NCBI GenBank assembly: GCA_019117025.1
Contig: DXAM01000069.1
Span: forward strand, 1-43,186
Length of the DNA: 43,186 nucleotides
Direction: 5' to 3'
DNA from: Candidatus Microbacterium stercoravium
Lineage (GTDB): Bacteria > Actinomycetota > Actinomycetes > Actinomycetales > Microbacteriaceae
Below, one piece after another: positions 32,221 through 40,135 of this stretch; the first letter of the stretch is position 1, and each line of letters starts with the position of its first letter. The position numbers and the translations under genes are program-made. The notes under the pieces were generated by a model that worked only from the letters and a program-made list of their open reading frames with translations, was not told the DNA's origin and did no database searches.

Positions 32221-32835
32221 ATGCTCAGCCGCACCACATCGCCGCGCACCGCGCGCACCATGCTCATCCTGCGGGCAATGGTCGCCGCCATCGCCGCGGC
32301 GGTCGTGACCTTCGCCCAGGATCGCTCGGGCGACTTCGCGCTCATCGTCTTCCTCGCGTTCCTGATCGTGACGCTCGTCGTGCTCGTCGTCGAGATGGTT
32401 CTGCGCGGGTTCAGCGCACCGCGCTGGGCGCTCGCGCTGGCCTATGCGCTCGGGGTGCTGCTCGTGGTCGCGCTGCCGGGGGAGTCGGGGGCGCGGTTCC
32501 ACTTCGCGCTCCTGATCTGGGCCGCGTCCGCCGGCATCGTCGAGCTCGCCGCTGGGCTCGTGCACCGCGGATCCGCCGAGGCCCGCGACCGTCTGACGGT
32601 CGGTGCGCTCACCTGCGTGCTCGCGATCGTCACGCTGCTCGTGTCGCCCGCATACTCGCTCGACTACTTCGTCGAGGAAGCGGGCCAGAGCTTCACCCTC
32701 ACAGGCACGATCATCGGTGTCGGCCTCTTCGGCGGCTGGGCCGCCATCGTCGCCGTCTACCTGGGGATCGGCGCGCTCTCACCCGCACAGAAGACCGTCG
32801 TCGCGGAGACCGCGGTCACGAAGGACGCCTCATGA
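32221..32835 (+). CDS. Polytopic membrane protein of unknown function
   Basis: A 204-residue protein with about six hydrophobic segments and a short basic N-terminus (SRTTSPRTART). I do not recognise a specific family; it looks like the small actinobacterial membrane proteins often labelled DUF308-like or acyl-CoA synthetase by mistake. The start at 32221 has AGAGGA before it. A candidate -10 (TAGGAT, 32184) overlaps the upstream in-frame ATG at 32188, which argues against the longer start. Its stop overlaps the next ATG (ATGA), so the two are co-translated. No catalytic motif is seen. Confidence 0.75.
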   Translation: MLSRTTSPRTARTMLILRAMVAAIAAAVVTFAQDRSGDFALIVFLAFLIVTLVVLVVEMVLRGFSAPRWALALAYALGVLLVVALPGESGARFHFALLIWAASAGIVELAAGLVHRGSAEARDRLTVGALTCVLAIVTLLVSPAYSLDYFVEEAGQSFTLTGTIIGVGLFGGWAAIVAVYLGIGALSPAQKTVVAETAVTKDAS

Positions 32836-33176
32836 CCGACAAGCTCACCCGCCGCGACCTCATGAAGCCGGTTCACCTGCTCGGCTGGTCGCTGGTGGCG
32901 GCCCTCTTCGCCGGGTTCGTCACGGCGATGTCGATGGGGGCGTTCACCGAGCAGGGCGGCGGCACGGCCGCCGCGGCGTGGCGCCTGTCGGCGATCGTCG
33001 CCGGCATCGTGTTCATCGTCGTCGTGCTCTCGCTCGCGCTGCTGCTGCTCGTCGTCGATCCGCAGGAGGTCGCGAAGCCGCACGATCGCGGCGTGCTGCA
33101 GTCGTACGACGACGACGACGGCGACGATGAACAGGGCGAGGCGTCGGACGACGAGACGGATTCGCCGCAGAAGTGA
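32832..33176 (+). CDS. Small two-helix membrane protein
   Basis: A 114-residue protein with two hydrophobic segments (about residues 15-37 and 50-72) and a very acidic cytoplasmic or external tail (DDDDGDDEQGE). It is coupled to the preceding membrane protein by ATGA overlap, suggesting a shared complex. No known family was recognised. Confidence 0.75.
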   Translation: MTDKLTRRDLMKPVHLLGWSLVAALFAGFVTAMSMGAFTEQGGGTAAAAWRLSAIVAGIVFIVVVLSLALLLLVVDPQEVAKPHDRGVLQSYDDDDGDDEQGEASDDETDSPQK

Positions 33177-33199
33177 CCCGGCGCGCTCCGCGCGCTGAT

Positions 33200-33253
33200 C
33201 GAGGATCCGTCGCTGCGCGGCGCACCGACGACGCCGCGGCGCATCGATCCTCG
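33200..33253 (+). terminator. Terminator-like nested hairpin
   Basis: CGAGGATC at 33200 and GATCCTCG at 33246 form outer arms. The interior pairs further through TGCGCGGCG with CGCCGCGGCGCA, with a small bulge. It follows a short GCGCGC-tcc-GCGCGC hairpin right after the stop of the 114-residue gene. Together they separate the membrane-protein pair from the secretion-like module. Confidence 0.5.
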
Positions 33254-33287
33254 GATTCTCGCGAAAGTTTGCGATGATGGGGGCATT

Positions 33288-34076
33288 ATGAGCCTGCCCA
33301 CCAACCTGCCCGCCGACGACCACGACGTCGATGTCGACACCGCGGTCCCCGGTCATGAGAACCGTCGCGGGCTGAGCGTGCTGTCCGTCGATTTCTCGGG
33401 CGAGACGTTCTCGGTCGAGCCGACCGAATCGTTCACGATCGGCCGCGAAGGCGATCTGGCGGTCGACGACAACCCCTACCTGCACCGCTCGTTCCTCGCG
33501 GTGTCGTGCGCGAACGGCATGTGGTGGCTCGCGAACGTCGGATCCCGCCTGTCGGCCACCGTCTCGAGCGCCAACGGCACCGTGCAGTCGTGGCTGTCGC
33601 CGGGCGCGCGCCTTCCGATCGTCTTCGAAGAGAGCACGGTCGTGTTCACGGCGGGGCCGACGACCTACGAGATCATCCTGCAGGTCAAGGTCGCGCCGTA
33701 CGCGGTCTCGAACCAGGTGCAGGAATCGGTCGTCGGCGACACCACCGTCATGCCGGTGCGCTTCACTCCGTCGCAGAAGCAGCTCATCGTGGCGCTCGCC
33801 GAGCCCATGCTGCGTCGCGAGGGCGTATCGATCAGCAACTTGCCGTCGTCGGCATCGGCCGCCGAGCGCCTCGGCTGGTCGATGAGCAAGTTCAACCGAA
33901 AGCTCGACCACGTGTGCGAGAAACTCGATCGCATGGGCGTGCAGGGTCTGCGCGGTGCGCCGGGCAAGCTGGCGATGAATCGCCGCGCCCGCCTCGTCGA
34001 GTATGCCGTCTCGTCGCACCTCGTCAGCCGGGTCGACCTCTCCCTTCTCGACGCCGGCGACCTCGACGGCGAATAA
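33288..34076 (+). CDS. FHA-like protein with C-terminal helix-turn-helix
   Basis: A 262-residue soluble protein. The N-terminal part (about residues 30-125) is FHA-like: FTIGREGDLAVDDN, then HRSFLAVS and a late Asn, although the usual S-x-x-H motif is not perfect. The C-terminal part (about 160-245) looks like a winged helix: TPSQKQLIVALAEPML, SAAERLGWSMSKFNRKLDHV. It has no signal peptide. It precedes the RDD-FHA and FtsK-type genes, so it may sense phosphorylation and regulate the secretion-like module or bind its components. FHA plus DNA-binding domain is the firm part; the role is inference. Confidence 0.75.
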   Translation: MSLPTNLPADDHDVDVDTAVPGHENRRGLSVLSVDFSGETFSVEPTESFTIGREGDLAVDDNPYLHRSFLAVSCANGMWWLANVGSRLSATVSSANGTVQSWLSPGARLPIVFEESTVVFTAGPTTYEIILQVKVAPYAVSNQVQESVVGDTTVMPVRFTPSQKQLIVALAEPMLRREGVSISNLPSSASAAERLGWSMSKFNRKLDHVCEKLDRMGVQGLRGAPGKLAMNRRARLVEYAVSSHLVSRVDLSLLDAGDLDGE

Positions 34077-34179
34077 GCGCCTCCGCCGGCCCGCGCAGGT
34101 CGCGCGGCGGGCAGATCTCCCCGCGACGTGCTGATGCCGTCCCCGGTAACCTGGGATGCTGGAGCGGAAAGGGGTGCGA

Positions 34180-35403
34180 GTGACCACGATCTGGGAGATC
34201 GAGGACGACGATGAAGAGATCGAAGGCCTCGACGACAGCGGGCGCCCGGATCCGGCATACGCCGCCTCGCTCGGCCTGATCCGCGCCCCCATGCTGCGCC
34301 GCGCGGCGGCGTTCGCGGTCGATCTCGCCGCGTTCTGGCTCGTCCAGCTGCCGCTGCTGGTGTTCGCCCTTCCGCTCATGCTGCTGTACCTCACGGGGGC
34401 CGTGAGCCTGTACGGGCTCGTCTACCACCCGAACTTCGTCTTCGCCGTCGTCATGGCGGGCATCTCGGTGGTCTTCGTCATTGCTCTCGGGGTGTCGCAG
34501 CTCGCCGCGCACGGCCGGCGCGGGGCCACGCTCGGCAAGGCGTTCTTCGGCGTGCGGTCGGTCAACGTCGCCACGCTCGAGCGGCCGGGGTTCTGGCGCA
34601 TCGTGCTGCGCCTTCTCGTCGTCACGGCCTCGGCGCTCGTCGTCGTCGGGCCGGTGCTGATGATGCTCTCGCCCTTCTGGGATCCCGCAGACCGCCGGCG
34701 CGGATGGCACGATTATGTCGGCCGGGTGTGGCTCGTAGACGTCAAGCGCGGCCTGCATCCGTACGACGAGAAGCGCATGCGCATCGCGCGCAAGGCGGTG
34801 CGGGTCGAGCCGGCACCCGAGCGCGAACGGCGCGTCTCTCTCGCGACGTCGTCGTCCGACGATGCCGAGAGCATCGCGTTCCGGCCCACGGCGCGCGTGA
34901 GCGGCGGCGTGCTCGGCATGGCCCGCGCGACGACGGATCCTCGGCGCACCGCGCCCGCCGAGTCGTCGAGCGTGGTGCTCGGCGTTCCCGGCGACCTCCG
35001 CGGCGCTCCGCCCGTGCAGGCACCGCCCCGGCGCCCGGATCCGGTGCCCGCGGCGGCGGCGCCGGCGCACACGCACGAGCTCGCGATCGATTCGGGGCAG
35101 CGCGTGGCGGTGGCGGGCCTCGTCATCCTCGGCCGCGCGCCGCGCGCCGAAGACGTGCCGCAGGGGGCGACGGCCGTGCCGATCCCCGACGACACCCGCT
35201 CGATCTCGAAGACCCACTTGTCGGCGCGCCCGCTGCCCGACGGCGTCGAGGTCGTCGATCTCGGCTCTACGAACGGCTGCGAGATCGAGCGCGCGGGGCA
35301 GACCCGCGCGATCCCGCCGCGCACACCGATCCGCGCACTTCCCGGCGATCGCGTGCGGTTCGGCGACCGCTCGCTCGTGATCACCGCCGCGCACACCGAC
35401 TGA
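34180..35403 (+). CDS. RDD-domain membrane protein with C-terminal FHA domain
   Basis: A 407-residue protein. An acidic N-terminus (EIEDDDEEIEG) precedes an RDD domain with three to four hydrophobic segments (about residues 35-170) and the conserved Arg-Asp features (MLRRAAAFAVDL, RRGATLGKAFFGVR). A Pro/Ala/Arg-rich linker follows. The last 100 residues are an FHA domain with SISKTHLSARP and LGSTNGCEI. GTG 34180 is chosen because of GAAAGGGG in front. The ATG at 34156 lies only three bases after a -10 candidate (TAACCT), upstream of the expected transcription start. It ends 13 bases before the FtsK-type gene. RDD-FHA proteins occur beside type VII secretion ATPases in actinobacteria; a phospho-dependent scaffold is plausible. 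Confidence 0.82.
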   Translation: MTTIWEIEDDDEEIEGLDDSGRPDPAYAASLGLIRAPMLRRAAAFAVDLAAFWLVQLPLLVFALPLMLLYLTGAVSLYGLVYHPNFVFAVVMAGISVVFVIALGVSQLAAHGRRGATLGKAFFGVRSVNVATLERPGFWRIVLRLLVVTASALVVVGPVLMMLSPFWDPADRRRGWHDYVGRVWLVDVKRGLHPYDEKRMRIARKAVRVEPAPERERRVSLATSSSDDAESIAFRPTARVSGGVLGMARATTDPRRTAPAESSSVVLGVPGDLRGAPPVQAPPRRPDPVPAAAAPAHTHELAIDSGQRVAVAGLVILGRAPRAEDVPQGATAVPIPDDTRSISKTHLSARPLPDGVEVVDLGSTNGCEIERAGQTRAIPPRTPIRALPGDRVRFGDRSLVITAAHTD

Positions 35404-35416
35404 TGGGCTCGCTTCT

Positions 35417-38400
35417 GTGAAGGTCAAACTCACCCTGCATCGAGATGGCGCCGACGTCGTCGACGTCGTCGTCACGGCCGACTCGCTCGCGACGGCCGGC
35501 GATGTCGCGCGGCACATCATGCTGACCGAGCCGTCGCACTCGATGCGGGCCGACGATGGCGATGTGCTCACGCTGGCCGTGGCGGCGCCGACGGCCGAGC
35601 ACATGGAGCCGCTGCGGCCCGACGTGCCGCTGAGCGAGGCACCGATCGGCTCGGGATTCGCCGTTGCGGTGCACAACCTGGGCCCGAACGGCATGACCGC
35701 CGTCGACGGCCGGCGCACGATCGCGGTCCTGCGCGCCGTCGACGGACCCTTCGCCGGTCAGGACTTTCCGGTCGCGCGGGGGCACTCCTTCGTCGGGCGC
35801 ACCAGCGGCAACGACATCGTGCTGCCCGAGGCATCGGTCTCGAAGCGGCACGCGCGGCTCGAGGTGTCGAGCTTCATCGAGATCGCCGACCTCAACTCGG
35901 CGAACGGCGTGCAGGTCGACGGCGAGACCGTGACGCGCGCCCGTCTCGAGCCGGGCCAGAAGTTCGTGATCGGGGCGACGACGTTCGTGCTGTTCTACTC
36001 GGCCGACGTCGATGCGGCGGCGGAGGATCCGGTGCTGGAACGCGGCGGCGACCTGCTGTTCAACCGCAGCCCGCGCGTCGAGGTGCGGTATCCGGGCGAA
36101 GAGAAGCTGCCGCCGCGCATGCCGACCGAGGTCACGCAGAAGCTGTTCCCGTGGATCATGCTCGTCGCGCCGATCATCATGGCCGGCGCGATGTATCTGA
36201 TGACCGAGCGCCCGAGAACGCTCCTGCTGCTCGTGATGACGCCGCTCATGGCGCTCGGCAACTTCGTCAACCAGCGCATGCAGCAGAAGAACAAGCGCAA
36301 TCACGACGTGATGCTCTTCGAACGGCAGTTCGAGACGCTGGAGGAGGAGTTCTACCTCGCCAAGCCCGAGGAGGAACGGGCCCGCAATGAGGAGGCGCCG
36401 CCGGTCGCCGACGTCTTCGAACAGTCGATGCGGCTCGGACCGCTGCTCTGGACGAGGCGGCCCGAGCATTGGAACTTCCTCGCTCTGCGCCTCGGCACGT
36501 CGACGGCCGTCTCGCGCAGCTCCGTTCGAGAGTCCGACGATCAGCAGGGGCTGCCCGAGTACATCGCCCGGGTCGACAGGCTGCGCGAGCGGTACCGCTA
36601 CGTGCACGATGTTCCGGTGCTCGAGACCCTCAGCGAGGCCGGATCCATCGGTGTCGCCGGGCCGATGACGACGGCCGCCGACGCGATGCGCGGCCTCGCG
36701 GTGCAGCTGTTCGGTCTGCACGCGCCCAACGAGGTCGTGACGGTGGCGTTCGCCGGATCCGAGTGGGTGTCGCAGCTCGAATGGCTCAAGTGGCTGCCGC
36801 ACACGTCGAGCGAGACGAGCCCGTTCGCCGATCTGCCGCTCGTCGATTCCGCGCCGGCGGCCACCGCGCTGCTCGCGGCGCTCGAAGAGTACGTCACCCG
36901 CCTCGATCCGGTCTCCGAGCCGCGCGGTCCGCTCGATGAGGAGTGGACGCCGATGCTGTTCGGCACCGACGTCAGCCGCGCCGCGTCACGGCAGGCGCCG
37001 CCCAAGGGCGTCTCGGTGATCGTCATCGTCACCGATGACGCTCCCGTCGACCGTGCGCGCCTGATCCAGGTGCTGGAGAAGGGCGCGAACGTAGGCGTGC
37101 ACGCGCTGTTCGTCGCACCGACGACCGCCGCCCTGCCCGCGATCTGCCGCAGCTTCGTCGATGTCGACGGCGGTCTCGAAGACGCCACGATCGGGCTCGT
37201 GCGCTCCGGGGAGCGGTACGAGCATGCGGCGGTCGAGGGCGTCTCGAACACGTACATGAGCATGCTCGCGCGTCGCCTGGCGCCCGTCGTCGACGCGTCG
37301 ATCGTCATCGACGACGACTCCGACATCCCGCACTCCGTGTCATTCCTCTCGCTCGTCGGATCCGAGGTCGCCGACGAGCCGGAGGTCATCATCGAGCGCT
37401 GGCGCCAGAACAACACGATCATCGATCGCAACGACACCCCGCGCCCGCGACTCAAGCGCGCCGGCGACCTGCGCGCCATCGTCGGCCAGGGAGCGAGCGG
37501 AGCGATGACGCTCGACCTGCGCGGTCAGGGCCCGCACGCGCTCGTCGGCGGCACGACCGGCGCCGGAAAGTCCGAGTTCCTGCAGGCATGGGTGCTCGGC
37601 ATGGCCAGCGCCCACAGCCCCGATCGCGTCACGTTCCTGTTCGTCGACTACAAGGGCGGATCCGCGTTCGCCGACTGCGTCGACCTGCCGCACTGCGTGG
37701 GCATCGTGACCGACCTGAGCCCTCACCTCGTGCACCGCGCCCTCACGAGCCTGCGCGCCGAGCTGCATCACCGCGAGCACCTGTTCAACCGCAAGAACGT
37801 CAAGGACCTGCTCGAACTCGAGAAGCGGCAGGACCCGGAGACGCCGCCCGCGCTCGTGCTCGTGATCGACGAGTTCGCGGCGCTCGCCGGCGAGGTGCCC
37901 GAGTTCGTCGACGGCGTCGTCGACATCGCTCAGCGCGGCCGCTCGCTCGGCATCCACCTGATCATGGCGACGCAGCGGCCGGCGGGCGTGATCAAGGAGA
38001 ACCTGCGGGCGAACACCAACCTGCGCGTCGCGCTGCGCATGGCCGACGAGGGCGACTCGCGCGACGTGGTCGACGATGTCGTCGCCGCGACGTTCCCGCC
38101 GTCGATCCCCGGACGCGGCATCGCCAAGACCGGGCCCGGCCGATTGACGCCGTTCCAGTCGGCGTACGCCGGCGGGTGGACGCGCGACGAGCGGTCGAGC
38201 GACGCCGACGTGGCGGTCGCCGAGCTGCGCTTCGGATCCGTCATGCCGTGGGAGCCCGATGGGCCGGTCGACGTCGACGTGCACGACGAGGATCTCGGCC
38301 CGACCGATCAGAAGCGCATCGTGCGCACGATCATCGATGCGGCCGAACGCGCCCAGCTGCCGATCCCGCGCCGCCCGTGGCTCGATGAGCTGCCCACCGC

Positions 38401-40135
38401 GATCGATCTGGCGAGCCTCGAGGGAGGCGGCGACAGCGAGATCGTGCTCGGGCTCGTCGACATTCCCGAGCGCCAGCAGCAGGTGCCCGCGCACTACCGC
38501 CCGGACCGCGACGGTTCGGTCGCCGTCTACGGCACATCGGGATCGGGAAAATCGACGCTGCTCAAGACGATCGCGACGGCCGCCGGCGCCCAGCCCGAGA
38601 TCGGCACCGTCGAGGTATACGGCATGGACTTCGCCTCGGGCGCGCTCGGCGTGCTCGAAGATCTGCCTCACGTCGGGTCGATCGTGGCGGGTGATGACGC
38701 CGAGCGCGTGCAGCGCCTGCTCGCAACCCTCATGCGCGAGCTCGATCGGCGGTCGGCCGCGTTCGCTGCGGCGCGCGCGTCGACCCTCACCGAGTACCGC
38801 GACCTCGTGGATCCGTCGATGCCGCGCATCATCCTGCTGATCGACAACTTCGCCGAGTTCAAGAAGGAGTGGGACACCACGTCGGTGCGCACGCCATTCT
38901 ACCGCGGGTTCCTGCGGGTGCTCGGCGAGGGCCGTCCGCTCGGCGTGCACGCGGTGATCACGGCGGATCGAGGCGGCGCTGTGCCGACGGCGGTCGCCTC
39001 GAACATCACACGCCGCATCGTGATGCGGCTCGCGGATCCGAGCGGGTACGTGATGATGGGCGCCCCGAAGGACATCCTCGACGAGCAGTCGCCTCCCGGC
39101 CGCGCCGCGATCGACAAGAACGAGCTGCAGGTGGCGGTTCCGGGCGGCACCCCGAACGCCGCCGAGCAGGCGAGGGCCATCGGCCGGCTCGCGCAGAAGC
39201 TGCGCGCCCGCGGCGCGCGGGAGGCGCCCGAGATCGGGTCGCTGCCGACCGAGGTCGACATCCGCGACATGCCCGACACGGTCGACGGCAAGCCCGTCTT
39301 CGGCGTCGCCGACGACACGCTCGCACCGTGCGGTTTCGACCCCGTCGGGTCGTTCATGGTCGCGGGGCCGCCCTCGGCCGGCAAGACCAACGCGATGAAG
39401 TCGCTCATCATCGCCATGGAGCGCTTCGACCCGAACGTGGTCATGTTCCACTTCGGCACGCGTCGCAGCGAGCTCGCGGACTTCCGCGACTGGGCGCGCA
39501 GCGCCACGAAGGCCGACGACGAGGCCGCGCTCGCGACGCAGGTCACCGAGCTGCTCGCCGACGAATCCTTCACCTCGCGGATCCTCATCGTCTGCGAGGA
39601 CATGCCGCACCTCGCCGACGGCGCGGCCGAGCGACCGATGCGCGCGCTGCTCAAGGCGCTGAACGAGAGCGACCACATGCTGCTCGGCGACGTCGACATC
39701 TCGCGCGCGACGGGCGGATCCGGCGTCATGGGGGCGTGGAAGTCGGGGCGCCAGGGCATCGCCCTCAAGCCCGAGGGCCTCGACGGCGACAGCCTGTTCA
39801 AGGTGCCGTTCGGCCGCGTCAAGCGCGCGGAGTTCCCCGCGGGGCGCGGGATGTTCGTGCAGGCGGGGCGTGCGATGCTCACGCAGATGCCGATCGCTCA
39901 CGACGAGAAGCCCGCCCGCCCGGCCCCGCCGTTCAGCTTCCCCGAGAAGCCGGAGCCCGAACCCGGTGCGCCGATGACCGAGGCCGACGAGCGCGCGGCG
40001 CGTCGCGCTCGCCGCGCGGCGCGTGCGGCGGCCGCGGGGCCGGTCGAGGGCATGAGCGAAGAAGAGGCGCGCGCCGCGCGCCGAGCCCGGCGCCAGGCGC
40101 GCCTCGAGGCCGCGAAGGCGGAGACGACCGAGTGA
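35417..40135 (+). CDS. Type VII secretion-like FtsK/SpoIIIE ATPase (EssC/EccC type) with FHA
   Basis: A 1572-residue ATPase. Order of parts: a beta-rich ubiquitin-like N-terminus (about 1-90); an FHA domain (about 105-195) with GRTSGNDIVL, SVSKRHARLE and NSANGVQVDG; two hydrophobic segments near residues 240-285; then three FtsK-type domains. P-loops are GGTTGAGKSE (about 711), GTSGSGKST (about 1038) and GPPSAGKTN (about 1316). Walker B is canonical only in the first (VLVIDEFAAL); the second has LLIDNF and the third VCEDM. The first domain is therefore probably the active one, as in EccC/EssC. The C-terminal tail is rich in Arg, Ala and Glu. The start is GTG 35417. Its stop overlaps the next GTG (GTGA). 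It probably energises export of WXG100/LXG-type proteins; no WXG100 gene is in the window. Confidence 0.88.
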   Translation: MKVKLTLHRDGADVVDVVVTADSLATAGDVARHIMLTEPSHSMRADDGDVLTLAVAAPTAEHMEPLRPDVPLSEAPIGSGFAVAVHNLGPNGMTAVDGRRTIAVLRAVDGPFAGQDFPVARGHSFVGRTSGNDIVLPEASVSKRHARLEVSSFIEIADLNSANGVQVDGETVTRARLEPGQKFVIGATTFVLFYSADVDAAAEDPVLERGGDLLFNRSPRVEVRYPGEEKLPPRMPTEVTQKLFPWIMLVAPIIMAGAMYLMTERPRTLLLLVMTPLMALGNFVNQRMQQKNKRNHDVMLFERQFETLEEEFYLAKPEEERARNEEAPPVADVFEQSMRLGPLLWTRRPEHWNFLALRLGTSTAVSRSSVRESDDQQGLPEYIARVDRLRERYRYVHDVPVLETLSEAGSIGVAGPMTTAADAMRGLAVQLFGLHAPNEVVTVAFAGSEWVSQLEWLKWLPHTSSETSPFADLPLVDSAPAATALLAALEEYVTRLDPVSEPRGPLDEEWTPMLFGTDVSRAASRQAPPKGVSVIVIVTDDAPVDRARLIQVLEKGANVGVHALFVAPTTAALPAICRSFVDVDGGLEDATIGLVRSGERYEHAAVEGVSNTYMSMLARRLAPVVDASIVIDDDSDIPHSVSFLSLVGSEVADEPEVIIERWRQNNTIIDRNDTPRPRLKRAGDLRAIVGQGASGAMTLDLRGQGPHALVGGTTGAGKSEFLQAWVLGMASAHSPDRVTFLFVDYKGGSAFADCVDLPHCVGIVTDLSPHLVHRALTSLRAELHHREHLFNRKNVKDLLELEKRQDPETPPALVLVIDEFAALAGEVPEFVDGVVDIAQRGRSLGIHLIMATQRPAGVIKENLRANTNLRVALRMADEGDSRDVVDDVVAATFPPSIPGRGIAKTGPGRLTPFQSAYAGGWTRDERSSDADVAVAELRFGSVMPWEPDGPVDVDVHDEDLGPTDQKRIVRTIIDAAERAQLPIPRRPWLDELPTAIDLASLEGGGDSEIVLGLVDIPERQQQVPAHYRPDRDGSVAVYGTSGSGKSTLLKTIATAAGAQPEIGTVEVYGMDFASGALGVLEDLPHVGSIVAGDDAERVQRLLATLMRELDRRSAAFAAARASTLTEYRDLVDPSMPRIILLIDNFAEFKKEWDTTSVRTPFYRGFLRVLGEGRPLGVHAVITADRGGAVPTAVASNITRRIVMRLADPSGYVMMGAPKDILDEQSPPGRAAIDKNELQVAVPGGTPNAAEQARAIGRLAQKLRARGAREAPEIGSLPTEVDIRDMPDTVDGKPVFGVADDTLAPCGFDPVGSFMVAGPPSAGKTNAMKSLIIAMERFDPNVVMFHFGTRRSELADFRDWARSATKADDEAALATQVTELLADESFTSRILIVCEDMPHLADGAAERPMRALLKALNESDHMLLGDVDISRATGGSGVMGAWKSGRQGIALKPEGLDGDSLFKVPFGRVKRAEFPAGRGMFVQAGRAMLTQMPIAHDEKPARPAPPFSFPEKPEPEPGAPMTEADERAARRARRAARAAAAGPVEGMSEEEARAARRARRQARLEAAKAETTE

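Noticed and set aside
34156..34179. ATG 34156 as start of the RDD-FHA protein
   Set aside because: It lies three bases after a -10-like TAACCT, upstream of the expected transcription start; GTG 34180 has GAAAGGGG.
37340..39901. An 853-codon minus-strand frame opposite the FtsK-type gene
   Set aside because: Typical antisense shadow in high-GC coding DNA: Arg/Ala/His-rich, no motif, and fully inside a well-supported gene.
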